Below, in pieces: positions 25,326 to 33,728 of a stretch of 64,000 nucleotides of DNA (its first letter is position 1; every line of letters starts with the position of its first letter). Origin of the DNA: Pseudomonadota bacterium (GTDB lineage Bacteria > Pseudomonadota > Alphaproteobacteria > Rhizobiales > Xanthobacteraceae); contig JAFAFP010000130.1 of the NCBI GenBank assembly GCA_023423415.1, positions 1-64,000 of the forward strand, in the 5' to 3' direction. A program made the position numbers and the translations under genes. The notes beneath the pieces were generated by a model, which searched no databases, was not told where the DNA came from, and saw nothing but the letters and a program-made list of their open reading frames with translations.

Positions 25326-25829
25326 ATGTTGTCAGTACGGCTCCTCGCCCCGATCAAGTCCGGCGTGCTCGTCCTTGCCGCAACGCTGGCCGTTGCCGGC
25401 TGCGCGAGTCAGGGACCGAGCGAGGGGACCATTGCCCCCGTCGCGGCCACTCCTGATCTTCCGCCAGCGATCAAACCACAGGAAATTACCGGGCGTTGGG
25501 GCCTCGCGGCATTCCACAATGCGAACGATCTCAAGCGTACCGAGGCCGCTGCGCGCAACGGCTGCCGGCAACCATACAATATTGGCATGGGCCCGACCGG
25601 CGGTGTGATCATGCATATGCCCGACAAAGCCCAGCCCGAAGAATTGCGGATGAAGGGTGCTCCGGGCAACAAGACCTATATCGGTCCGGCGGGCGAGCCG
25701 GCCGGCGGTTTGCAAGATCGCGAGATCACGTCGTTCGATGGTCGCACGATGACCGTCCGTTTCCTCGACCCAGAGGTGTCGGGCCGGTACGGCACGCAGA
25801 TCTACGTCCGCTGTGCACCGCGGGCTTAA
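25326..25829 (+). CDS. Small lipoprotein of unknown function
   Basis: A 167-aa protein with a type II signal peptide and lipobox AVAGC (Cys about 26), hence probably anchored in a membrane by lipidation. The mature domain has GRWGLAAFHN, CRQPYNIGMGPTGG and a terminal YVRCAP. The domain is not one I can name with confidence. It lies about 70 bases before the DUF47 gene, divergent from groESL. Confidence 0.75.
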   Translation: MLSVRLLAPIKSGVLVLAATLAVAGCASQGPSEGTIAPVAATPDLPPAIKPQEITGRWGLAAFHNANDLKRTEAAARNGCRQPYNIGMGPTGGVIMHMPDKAQPEELRMKGAPGNKTYIGPAGEPAGGLQDREITSFDGRTMTVRFLDPEVSGRYGTQIYVRCAPRA

Positions 25830-25899
25830 TGACGACGTCCGGTTCGCTCGAATCGGGTAGCGTCCGGCGCGATTAGGTCCGCGGCGGAGATTTTGCCCC

Positions 25900-26541
25900 A
25901 TGATGCGCTGGTTCAATGCGTTGCTCCCGAAGGAGGAACGCTTCTTCGAGCTGTTCGCGCAGCACTCCCGGACCCTGGTGGCGGGGGCGGATGCACTGCG
26001 CACCATGCTCGATGGCGGCGATGCCGTCGCCAAGAACTATCAGCTCGTGATGGACCGCGAGCACGATGCCGACGCCATCACGCGCGATATCTTCATCGCC
26101 GTGCAGCGGACTTTCATCACGCCGTTTGATCGCGGCGCGATCAAGGAGCTGATCACGTCGATGGATAATTCCATCGACCAGATGCAGAAGACCGCCAAGT
26201 CGGTGATGATTTTCGAACTTCGTGAATTTACACCGCAAATGCGTGAGATGGCTGATCTCATCAAGCGGTGTGCGCTTCTGGTTGAAGAGGCCATTCCGCG
26301 GATGCAATCGATCAGCGCCGAGGCCGCAAGGCTGAGCGAGATCACGGAAGAGATTTCAAAGCTCGAGGGCCAGGCTGACGAGCTTCACGACCTCGGGCTG
26401 AAGGAGCTCTACCAGAAATATCGTAATGACCCGATGGGCTACATCACCGGGAACGAGGTCTACGACCATCTCGAGAAAGTGGTCGACCGGTTCGATGACG
26501 TGGCCAATGTGATCCATGCCACCGTGATCGAGCACGTCTGA
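25900..26541 (+). CDS. DUF47/PhoU-like protein, partner of Pit
   Basis: A 213-aa all-helical cytoplasmic protein of the DUF47 (TIGR00153, PhoU-like) family, with MDREHDADAITRDIF and TPFDRGAIKELITSMDN typical of the family. DUF47 genes are normally adjacent to Pit-type phosphate transporters and are thought to modulate them. Here the pit gene starts 12 bases downstream, supporting that role. Confidence 0.93.
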   Translation: MMRWFNALLPKEERFFELFAQHSRTLVAGADALRTMLDGGDAVAKNYQLVMDREHDADAITRDIFIAVQRTFITPFDRGAIKELITSMDNSIDQMQKTAKSVMIFELREFTPQMREMADLIKRCALLVEEAIPRMQSISAEAARLSEITEEISKLEGQADELHDLGLKELYQKYRNDPMGYITGNEVYDHLEKVVDRFDDVANVIHATVIEHV

Positions 26542-26552
26542 CGGATCTGCCA

Positions 26553-27557
26553 GTGGATGCTTCGCTCGTATTTCCGTTGCTGGTCGGGTTGATCGCGATC
26601 GCGCTCGTCTTCGACGTCATCAACGGCATGCATGATGCCGCCAATTCGATTGCGACCATCGTCTCGACCCGGGTGCTGCGGCCGCACTATGCGGTCGCCT
26701 GGGCAGCCTTCTTCAACTTCATCGCCTTTCTGGTGTTCGGGCTGCATGTTGCCAACACGATCGGGACCGGCATCATCTCGGCGGATATCGTCGACTCGCG
26801 GGTGATCTTCGCGGCATTGATGGGCGCGATTTCGTGGAATCTGATCACCTGGTATTATGGCATCCCATCCAGCTCTTCGCATGCCTTGATCGGCGGGCTG
26901 GTTGGTGCAGGTGTCGCCAAGGTGGGCCTCTCGTCGATCGTATGGTGGGGCCTCATCAAGACCAGTGCCGCCATCGTGCTGTCACCACTAACGGGGTTTG
27001 TGCTCGCGCTGTTCCTCGTCCTGATCGTATCGTGGATTTTCGCGCGCTCGACGCCCTACGGCGTCGATCTCATCTTTCGCACCGGCCAGTTCATATCGGC
27101 ATCGCTGTATTCGCTCGGTCATGGCGGCAATGACGCGCAGAAGACCATGGGCATCATCGCGGTGCTGCTCTATTCGCAAGGCTATCTCGGCAGCGAGTTC
27201 TACGTTCCCTTTTGGGTGGTTATTGCCTGTCAGGCCGGCATGGGGCTGGGGACATTGATGGGCGGCTGGCGGATCGTGAAGACCATGGGTTCGCAGATCA
27301 CCCGGCTGACGCCTGTACAGGGCTTCTGCGCGGAAACGGGCGGTGCGATCACCCTGTTCATGGCAACCGGCCTCGGCATTCCGGTTTCGACCACGCACAC
27401 CATCACCGGCGCGATCGTCGGGGTCGGCGCGGCAAAGAAGGTTTCGGGCGTGCGCTGGGGCGTGGCCAATGGCATCGTCATGGCCTGGATCATCACCATT
27501 CCCTGCACAGCGGCGATCTCCGCACTTTGTTTCTGGGCGACGCGTCTGTTCGGTTGA
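26553..27557 (+). CDS. pit: Low-affinity inorganic phosphate transporter (Pit family)
   Basis: A 334-aa inner membrane carrier that moves phosphate (as neutral metal phosphate) with protons. The two Pit signature repeats are visible: NGMHDAANSIATIVSTR near the N-terminus and LGHGGNDAQKTMGI in the second half. About ten hydrophobic segments are present. The start codon is GTG at 26553. Operon with the DUF47 gene. A perfect hairpin (27568-27595) follows the stop. Confidence 0.94.
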   Translation: MDASLVFPLLVGLIAIALVFDVINGMHDAANSIATIVSTRVLRPHYAVAWAAFFNFIAFLVFGLHVANTIGTGIISADIVDSRVIFAALMGAISWNLITWYYGIPSSSSHALIGGLVGAGVAKVGLSSIVWWGLIKTSAAIVLSPLTGFVLALFLVLIVSWIFARSTPYGVDLIFRTGQFISASLYSLGHGGNDAQKTMGIIAVLLYSQGYLGSEFYVPFWVVIACQAGMGLGTLMGGWRIVKTMGSQITRLTPVQGFCAETGGAITLFMATGLGIPVSTTHTITGAIVGVGAAKKVSGVRWGVANGIVMAWIITIPCTAAISALCFWATRLFG

Positions 27558-27567
27558 GTAGGAACCG

Positions 27568-27595
27568 GAGACGGCGCTAGTCTAGGCGCCGTCTC
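27568..27595. promoter_or_regulatory. Perfect hairpin abutting the MFS start codon
   Basis: GAGACGGCGC, the loop TAGTCTAG and GCGCCGTCTC form a 10-bp stem that ends at the base before the ATG of the MFS gene. There is no T-tract. It may end pit transcripts inefficiently or block initiation of the MFS gene. Confidence 0.6.
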
Positions 27596-28792
27596 ATGCC
27601 TCATCCCCGCGATTTCATCTTCGGACCCTGGCGCGCCGTGCTTGTTCTCGGCGTCACGCAAATTCTCGCGTGGGGCATTCTGTTTTATCCGCCAGTGCTG
27701 ATGATGCCGTTGATCGCGGCGGAGCGCGGCTGGTCTCTGTCCTTCGCGATGGCCGGCTTCTCGCTGGCGCTGCTGGTGGCGGGCCTTGTGGCGCCGACGA
27801 TCGGCGGCTGGATCGATCGCTTTGGCGGCCATGTCGTGATGGCGTGCGGATCGCTGACCGGTGCACTCGGACTTGTGTTGCTCGTCACCATTTCACATCC
27901 AATCGCTTACTTCGGCGTCTGGGTCATTCTCGGCATTGCGATCGCTTCCAATCTCTACGATCCCGCTTTCGCTTCCCTCGGCCGCATCTTTGGCGCAGCG
28001 GCCCGGAAGCCAATCACAATCCTGACCTTGGCTGGCGGGTTTGCATCCACGGTGAGCTGGCCGGCGACGCAGTTGTCGCTCACGTTCATGGATTGGCATG
28101 GCACCTATCTTTTGTTCGCAGCCATTCTTGCCTGTGTGTCGGTACCGCTTCACGCCTTCGCATTGCCGCGGACACGAGCTGCGCCGCTCCCCGATGTAAA
28201 AAGCGCGAACGATGTGGCTGCGCCTGCTGTTGTTCCCGCAAAGGGTTTGATCTTCTTTCTTGTCGCAGCCGGTTTTGCGATCTACGCCTTCATTCCGTCC
28301 GGCCTCGCTGCGCATCTCCTGGCGATGTTTGGCCGTGCCGGCATCGATCCGGCGACCGCGGTGATGATCGGTGCGTTGTTCGGTCCGTCGCAGGTCGCGG
28401 CGCGGATCTGTGAGCTATCCTTTGGTGGGAACCTGCATCCGCTCACCATTGCGCGTTTCGCGGTCGCACTGATCCTGTCCGGATTCGCATTGCTGGCGAT
28501 CTTTGGCTTTGCGCTGCCTGTTGCCATCGCATTCGCCATGATGTTCGGAGCCGCCAACGGATTGATGACGATTGCCCGCGGCGCTGTGCCGTTGTCGCTG
28601 TTCGGCTATACCGGGTATGGGCGTGTCTTGGGGCGGATCGCCAAGCCGTTTCAGATGATGCAGGCGATCGCGCCGCTGGCGCTGGCTTTTGTGGTCGAGC
28701 GTGCCGGCGATCCAGTGGCGCTCGCGGTGACGGCCGGATTTGCCGTGGCTTCGTTGATTTGTCTGCTGATGATCCGGAAGTCGAAAGGCTAA
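27596..28792 (+). CDS. Major facilitator superfamily transporter
   Basis: A 398-aa protein with twelve predicted membrane helices. It starts with FIFGPWRAVLVLGVTQILAW and has the MFS loop-2/3-like GGWIDRFGGHVVMACG. It resembles uncharacterised MFS permeases of alphaproteobacteria, and the substrate is unknown. The start ATG 27596 directly follows a perfect hairpin and has no visible Shine-Dalgarno sequence. No better in-frame start is evident before the first helix. It lies in line with the pit operon, convergent with ada. Confidence 0.85.
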   Translation: MPHPRDFIFGPWRAVLVLGVTQILAWGILFYPPVLMMPLIAAERGWSLSFAMAGFSLALLVAGLVAPTIGGWIDRFGGHVVMACGSLTGALGLVLLVTISHPIAYFGVWVILGIAIASNLYDPAFASLGRIFGAAARKPITILTLAGGFASTVSWPATQLSLTFMDWHGTYLLFAAILACVSVPLHAFALPRTRAAPLPDVKSANDVAAPAVVPAKGLIFFLVAAGFAIYAFIPSGLAAHLLAMFGRAGIDPATAVMIGALFGPSQVAARICELSFGGNLHPLTIARFAVALILSGFALLAIFGFALPVAIAFAMMFGAANGLMTIARGAVPLSLFGYTGYGRVLGRIAKPFQMMQAIAPLALAFVVERAGDPVALAVTAGFAVASLICLLMIRKSKG

Positions 28793-28795
28793 CAT

Positions 28796-29899
28796 TTAAT
28801 CGCAAAATGCGTCGCCGGTTTCGAGATTTTTGCGACGGAAGGTTTGAGCCCCTTTAAGGTTTCGCTCGATCTCGATCAACCGCTGTTTGCGCCAGAGGCC
28901 GCCGCCATAACCGGTAAGCGATCCATCCGCGCCGATAACCCGATGACAGGGGATTATCAACGCAATCTGGTTAGCGCCGTTAGCGCGTGCGACAGCCCGG
29001 ACAGCGTCGGGGCGCCCGATTCGACGTGCGATCTCTCCGTAGCTGCGGGTTTCACCTGCCGGGATTTCGCGCAGTGCGTCCCATACCTGTTGGGTGAAGG
29101 GGCTACCCGCCAACGCCAGCGGCGTGACAAAGCGTGAGGATCGGGCCGCAAAGTATTCGGTAAGTTCTTCTGCCGCCTGTTCAGACGGCCGCATCGCACC
29201 GAGACCGATACCTTCTCTGGAGTTTTCCTGTAATTTCTTCAACTCAGCGGGAAGACCCCTTCGGTCTACAAACTCCAGCAAATGCAGATGGCTGCGGCTG
29301 CTCACAGCGATCATGTCGCCCAGAGGCGTCGGTATCCACGTCGCGCGCAGCATTCTGTCTGGACGCAGATCACCAGGGGCGCACCCCAAGAGGCGCGCAA
29401 AAGCAGCACGAAATGCGCTGGAAGATTCAAAGCTCGCCTCATGCTGTGCAGTGATGACCTTGCCACCCGTTGCGAGTGTTTCGAATCCTTCGCGGATGCG
29501 GCGCTGCCGGGCCAACTCCAGAAACGTCATGCCGAACTGCCGTCTAAAGCTGCGTCGAACGGTCGAGAGGTCGTAACCGAGTTGTTCGATATGCTGCTCA
29601 GACCAGCGTAAATCCGGCCGCTCGTCCAATGCATGCAACAGGGCGGCGATTGTCGGGTCGGCCAATGCTGCCGCCTGAAGCGGATGGCAGCGCTTACAGG
29701 CACGAAAGCCCGCTTCGATGCACTCCCCTATCGTCGCATAAAAGGTGCAATGTTCGGGCTTTGGTTTTCGCGCGGGACAGGTGAGACGACAAAAAACGCC
29801 GGTTGTGGAGACGCAGACGAATGCTTGCCCATCATAGTGATCATCACGGACGAGCAAGGCCGAGTAGAGAGTATGTCGGTCTGGAAGATTGAACAGCAT
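28796..29899 (-). CDS. ada: Bifunctional Ada: regulator and O6-methylguanine-DNA methyltransferase
   Basis: A 367-aa three-part protein. The N-terminal zinc domain carries the methyl-phosphotriester acceptor and zinc Cys (TTGVFCRLTC, Cys 37 and 41, then RACKRC). An AraC-type DNA-binding segment follows (residues about 85-175, RRSFRRQFGMTFLELARQRR). The C-terminal methyltransferase has the acceptor motif IPCHRV with Cys near 317. It repairs alkylated DNA and, once methylated on the N-terminal Cys, activates the adaptive response. It converges with the MFS gene three bases away. Divergent neighbours are far, so it is probably autoregulated and monocistronic. Confidence 0.95.
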   Translation of the reverse strand: MLFNLPDRHTLYSALLVRDDHYDGQAFVCVSTTGVFCRLTCPARKPKPEHCTFYATIGECIEAGFRACKRCHPLQAAALADPTIAALLHALDERPDLRWSEQHIEQLGYDLSTVRRSFRRQFGMTFLELARQRRIREGFETLATGGKVITAQHEASFESSSAFRAAFARLLGCAPGDLRPDRMLRATWIPTPLGDMIAVSSRSHLHLLEFVDRRGLPAELKKLQENSREGIGLGAMRPSEQAAEELTEYFAARSSRFVTPLALAGSPFTQQVWDALREIPAGETRSYGEIARRIGRPDAVRAVARANGANQIALIIPCHRVIGADGSLTGYGGGLWRKQRLIEIERNLKGAQTFRRKNLETGDAFCD

Positions 29900-30160
29900 G
29901 CGTCGCTTCTAGCATCAATTGCGTTCACCTGACGCCGGAAATCGGGCGTCTATTCTTTCCCGCTTTGATGCCCGGCTTGTCGACACAGCTACCGTTTCGT
30001 CGCACAACTCCTGAAACCGGCGACAGGTCGGCGATCTTGGAAAATTCGAGAGCTCGTGCCACATGCCTTTGTCGCAAGTGGTAGGACACTTGGGTCCGCG
30101 ACGCGCGTTCCGGAATGGCGAATTGCAGATCCCGTTCGCTTTTGTGGTGCCGGATGCTGT
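29900..30160. other. Intergenic region with no supported gene
   Basis: About 260 bases between the 5' end of ada and the 3' end of cheZ. Short open frames here show no coding bias. The ada promoter should lie near 29900-29960, but no clear box can be assigned. Confidence 0.4.
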
Positions 30161-30871
30161 TCAGTGAAACATCTTGTCAATGTCGTCCTGGGTCGAGTGC
30201 CCGTTGTCGCCGGCGAGTTTCGGGCCGTTCAGCAGCTTGTCGAGGCCGGTTGCCGTTGATTGTGCAATGTCGACGTTGAAGCGCTCGATCACGCTCCAGA
30301 TTTCCATCATCCGCGCAAGATGCTCCTCGACAATTTTCAGCGTTGTGCCCACCTTGGCAATGCGCTGGCCGGTCACGTCGTGGAAATTACAGGCTTCGAA
30401 AATCGTCGTGGCGCGATCCTGGATGTCCTGGGCGAGGCCCTGTTCGTGACCGTTCTTGAGGAGTGCAAGCAAGGCATTGACGCTATCGTCGATCTCTTCG
30501 GCGGCCTTGAGGATGCGGTTAGTCGCGCCCGACGTGTCGTCGAACACGGCATCCATTTCCTTGATCACGCGAGCGACACGCGACGAGTCGAAGCCCTGGT
30601 CCTGCAATGACAGGATCTCCGATCGGGTCTGCTTGATCGCATCGCCGATCACGTCGAGCTCGATCTTCAGTTTGCGGACTTCCTGCGACTGGATATCTGC
30701 GCGGAGCTCCGCTGCCGGGTGCGGACGGGCTTCGATCGCGGCGCGAAGCGCGCGGATCTCGGCGAGAATCTCGGCATGTGCGGCGGTTTCGTGTGCCGTC
30801 GCTGAATTGTCCGGCTTTGAAATTCCGTGCAGCGTCTCTTCGATCCGGAAGATCTTGCGTTGTTCCGGCAT
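30161..30871 (-). CDS. cheZ: Chemotaxis protein phosphatase CheZ
   Basis: A 236-aa helical protein that dephosphorylates CheY-P. The central signature DVTGQRIAKV (family QDLTGQ with the catalytic Gln) follows a long coiled-coil region. The C-terminus DDIDKMFH resembles the acidic CheY-binding tail. It is unlinked to a chemotaxis operon, but a canonical CheY gene lies about 19 kb away (49763-50161). Alphaproteobacterial CheZ proteins are divergent from the enterobacterial one, and this fits that type. Confidence 0.87.
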   Translation of the reverse strand: MPEQRKIFRIEETLHGISKPDNSATAHETAAHAEILAEIRALRAAIEARPHPAAELRADIQSQEVRKLKIELDVIGDAIKQTRSEILSLQDQGFDSSRVARVIKEMDAVFDDTSGATNRILKAAEEIDDSVNALLALLKNGHEQGLAQDIQDRATTIFEACNFHDVTGQRIAKVGTTLKIVEEHLARMMEIWSVIERFNVDIAQSTATGLDKLLNGPKLAGDNGHSTQDDIDKMFH

Positions 30872-31137
30872 GATGTGTCCCCGTGATCCCGGTCCGCCAG
30901 CGATAAAGCATGGGGCTTAACGCACGGTTCATGCTCCGGCGCTGATCGCAGCAGCAAACCGTTAACCAACGAACTTGACTCAAAATAAACGCTAATTCGA
31001 CGTAAACCGCGCATCATCGTGGTTAAGTGCGCGTTGACGTCGGCTCATTTACCAAACGGATTGAATTTTAACCTGTAGTCGATGCGCGCGACGGCAGACG
31101 CCGTTCGCCGTTTGGTTATTCAGTGCGAGTAGCGTCG

Positions 31138-31941
31138 ATGAAGCGTACCAGTCTCTTCATGTTGGCGGCATTCTCTTGCGTGACATTGCAGCCTGCGCTG
31201 TCAGGCCAGGCTCATGCGCAAGCCTATGGCGATCCCAATCTCGGTGGCGGGTTCATCGAATTTCTGTTTGGCGGGCAGAATGCGCGGTCGCAACAATTTG
31301 GTGAGCAGCGCTACCAGCGGGGCCCGTCCTATCCCGCGGCGCCCGCCTATCATGATCCGTATCAGCGTGCGCCGGGCTTTTACGAGCCGGGCATGTATGG
31401 CCGTCGCGACATGACGCCGCCGATGGTCGATCAATCGTCGCCGCCGCAGATGCAGATGGTCGGCGGCGAGCCGGGGGCGATGTCACGGGGGCATTTCGAT
31501 CCGCGTTATGCCAAGCAGATCGTGTCCTACAGCGGCAAGGAAAAGCCCGGCACGATCATCGTCGATACGCCGTCGCGCTTTCTGTTTCTGGTGCAGAACG
31601 ACGGCACCGCGATCCGCTACGGCATTGGCGTCGGACGCCCGGGCTTCACCTGGGCCGGCGTAAAGTCGGTCACGCGCAAAGCCGAATGGCCGGATTGGGT
31701 TCCGCCGAAGGAGATGTTGCAGCGTCGTCCCGACCTGCCGCATTTCATGGCGGGCGGACCGGACAATCCGCTCGGCGCGCGCGCGCTCTATCTCGGCTCA
31801 TCGCTCTATCGCATTCACGGATCCAACGAGCCCTGGACGATCGGACAGGCGGTCTCGTCAGGCTGCATCCGCATGCGCAATGAAGACGTCACTGATCTGT
31901 ATGAGCGCGTCAAAGTCGGTGCGCGGGTCGTCGTGATCTGA
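31138..31941 (+). CDS. L,D-transpeptidase (YkuD domain)
   Basis: A 267-aa exported enzyme with signal peptide MKRTSLFMLAAFSCVTLQPA and cleavage near AHA. A Gln/Pro/Tyr-rich linker (about residues 50-120) precedes the YkuD catalytic domain. That domain ends in the active-site motif IHGSNEP...SSGCIRMRNEDV, with the nucleophile Cys. It forms 3-3 crosslinks in peptidoglycan or links proteins to it. ATG 31138 is chosen over the in-frame GTG 31123 because the signal peptide then starts with MKR. A terminator follows. Confidence 0.92.
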   Translation: MKRTSLFMLAAFSCVTLQPALSGQAHAQAYGDPNLGGGFIEFLFGGQNARSQQFGEQRYQRGPSYPAAPAYHDPYQRAPGFYEPGMYGRRDMTPPMVDQSSPPQMQMVGGEPGAMSRGHFDPRYAKQIVSYSGKEKPGTIIVDTPSRFLFLVQNDGTAIRYGIGVGRPGFTWAGVKSVTRKAEWPDWVPPKEMLQRRPDLPHFMAGGPDNPLGARALYLGSSLYRIHGSNEPWTIGQAVSSGCIRMRNEDVTDLYERVKVGARVVVI

Positions 31942-31964
31942 TTCCGGAGCGGGCTAAACGACAA

Positions 31965-31995
31965 AGGCCGCTGCGGGTGTGCGGCGGCCTTTTTG
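31965..31995 (+). terminator. Rho-independent terminator after the L,D-transpeptidase
   Basis: AGGCCGC, a short loop region and GCGGCCT form a stem followed by TTTTTG, about 25 bases after the stop. It may also act for the convergent DUF2076 gene, which has AAAGGCC on the other side. Confidence 0.8.
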
Positions 31996-32012
31996 TTTGC
32001 GCTCTGGTTATC

Positions 32013-32822
32013 TCAGGCGAAATCGGAATCGTCGAAGCCGAAATCGTCTCCACCGTCGTCCAGGTCCGCGGTGTCATAGCCCTCGGGGTCGTCGTAACCC
32101 GGGTCGGGTTGACCGTAATCCTGATCCTGTCCCTGGTTCTGACCCGAGAAGCCGGCGCGATCGCTCGCGCCCGACTGTCCGACATGATCGACGCCGGCCT
32201 GCTTCGCCAGATCGCTGGACGATGCATCGCCACCACCGCCCCACGGGCCGGCATCCTTGTTGCCGCCGAGGTCGGCGGCGCTCTGTGCGGTCCCCGGTTT
32301 GCCGCCACCGAGCATCCCCTGGATGCTGTTCATCAGCATCGCGCCGCCGATCGTGCCGACGGCAGCGGCAGCCGCCGTGCCAAGGAACGATCCACCGCCG
32401 CGTTGCGGCTCGGCCTGCTGCGGTGCAGGGCCTGCGCCCGCGCCGGGACCAGGATAGGCATTGTCGGTACGAAAGCCCGGAGGCACGCCCATCGGCCGGT
32501 CGCTACCGCGAACCGGCGGTACCGAGCTGCGCGGGCGATCGCCGCCGCCAAACAGGGTATCGCGCATCGAATCGAGAAAGCCTCCACCGCGTTGCTCTGG
32601 CTGCTCCGGGGCGGCATTTTCCAGTTCCTCAATGCGTTGGGCTGCGCTGCGGAGCGCCTCGTCCTGCAGCAATACGGTCTGTACCAGCGCATAAGTCGCG
32701 TTCGGCGCCTTGCGAAGTCCGGCCATGATGGCTTGTTCGGCGTCCGGCTCGCGCGGCTGCGTTTCCAGCGTCGCAAGCTTCTCGAACAACTCGTCAACCA
32801 GCCTGCGTTCCTGTGGTGTCAT
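32013..32822 (-). CDS. DUF2076 family protein
   Basis: A 269-aa protein with the conserved helical N-terminus of DUF2076 (MTPQERRLVDELFEKLATLE). A long Gly/Pro/Ala-rich middle with a short hydrophobic segment (GTAAAAAVGTIGGAMLM, about residues 150-165) follows. The tail is highly acidic (Asp-rich, DDGGDDFGFDDSDFA). The function is unknown; some annotations call the family a periplasmic ligand-binding sensor without evidence. It converges with the L,D-transpeptidase and lies downstream of the YdjC gene on the same strand, about 60 bases away. Confidence 0.88.
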   Translation of the reverse strand: MTPQERRLVDELFEKLATLETQPREPDAEQAIMAGLRKAPNATYALVQTVLLQDEALRSAAQRIEELENAAPEQPEQRGGGFLDSMRDTLFGGGDRPRSSVPPVRGSDRPMGVPPGFRTDNAYPGPGAGAGPAPQQAEPQRGGGSFLGTAAAAAVGTIGGAMLMNSIQGMLGGGKPGTAQSAADLGGNKDAGPWGGGGDASSSDLAKQAGVDHVGQSGASDRAGFSGQNQGQDQDYGQPDPGYDDPEGYDTADLDDGGDDFGFDDSDFA

Positions 32823-32881
32823 GGGTAACCTCCCTCTGGTCGGTCAGAAATGTAGGAAGGCGAAACGCTATAGGGGAGGGG

Positions 32882-33718
32882 TCACGCCAACGTGACGCGG
32901 TTTGCAGCCATAATCTTTGGAAAGGTTTCGGCTGCAAAAAAGGCGTATTCCGCCTCCCGCAAATCTGTCAGCGGATCGAGCCGCTTCAGTGTCTCGTCGA
33001 CAAAGCCGGGATGGCACATGACGACGCTGCCGTCCGGTAAGCCGTTCAGGAATTGCGGAAACAATGCTGCAAAATCCGGATTGGCGTTGAAGTCATAGCT
33101 GCCGCCAAAGCCTGGATTGGTGCGGACGCCAAGCCGCGCCGCGCGTGCGCGAAAACCGTTACTGAGGATATCGAGCAGCAGCCCCTTACGGTCGGCGAGA
33201 CGCGATGATAGCGGCGTCACCCGTCCACATTGCCGCACCCAGGAATTCGGCAGGTCTTTGCTGACGATCTCCAGAAACGCGTCGCGCACCTGCGGAAAAA
33301 TCTGCACATGCTGATGACCGTCCAGATAGTCCGGTGGCACGCCGAAGGTGGCGGTAAATTTTTCGATCTGCGCGCGGATTTCCGCGGCAAGGAGCGTCGG
33401 CTTCAACTGCCGCAGCATCGCGGCGCCGAGCGTCTGGCCGATCGACAGAAATGTCCCGTCGCGTAGCGGTGCATAGCCAGCCGTGAGCGGACGGAATGGC
33501 GTCGTCAGTGTGACATGCAATCCAATGGCTATGCTTGGCTGTTCAGCCTTGATCGCGGCAAGAGCATCGGCTTCCGCTTGATCGATGGCTGGCGTCACCA
33601 TCATCGCCGATGTCGCGTTGATGCGGCCGCGTTTCAGCAGATCACGGATCGCCGTATTGACGCCCGGCGATAGACCATAATCGTCGGCACACAGGACGAT
33701 GCGGCGCAGGTCTGCCAT
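32882..33718 (-). CDS. YdjC/ChbG-family carbohydrate deacetylase (HpnK-like)
   Basis: A 278-aa metal-dependent deacetylase-fold protein. The metal/catalytic motifs CADDYGLSPGV (N-terminus), DGHQHVQIFP and CHPGFVD are intact. ChbG/YdjC enzymes remove acetyl groups from sugars. HpnK-like members sit with glycosyltransferases in lipid or hopanoid loci. The GT2 gene lies ten bases upstream on the same strand with the GtrA gene divergent. That context suggests deacetylation of a lipid-linked amino sugar, analogous to ArnD, before transfer to an envelope component (inference). Confidence 0.88.
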   Translation of the reverse strand: MADLRRIVLCADDYGLSPGVNTAIRDLLKRGRINATSAMMVTPAIDQAEADALAAIKAEQPSIAIGLHVTLTTPFRPLTAGYAPLRDGTFLSIGQTLGAAMLRQLKPTLLAAEIRAQIEKFTATFGVPPDYLDGHQHVQIFPQVRDAFLEIVSKDLPNSWVRQCGRVTPLSSRLADRKGLLLDILSNGFRARAARLGVRTNPGFGGSYDFNANPDFAALFPQFLNGLPDGSVVMCHPGFVDETLKRLDPLTDLREAEYAFFAAETFPKIMAANRVTLA

Positions 33719-33728
33719 TCCAGCCCCG

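Noticed and set aside
31022..31036. TTAAGTGCGCGTTGA considered as a CtrA site (TTAA-N7-TTAA)
   Set aside because: One half-site is TTGA and there is no second site; the match is within chance expectation.
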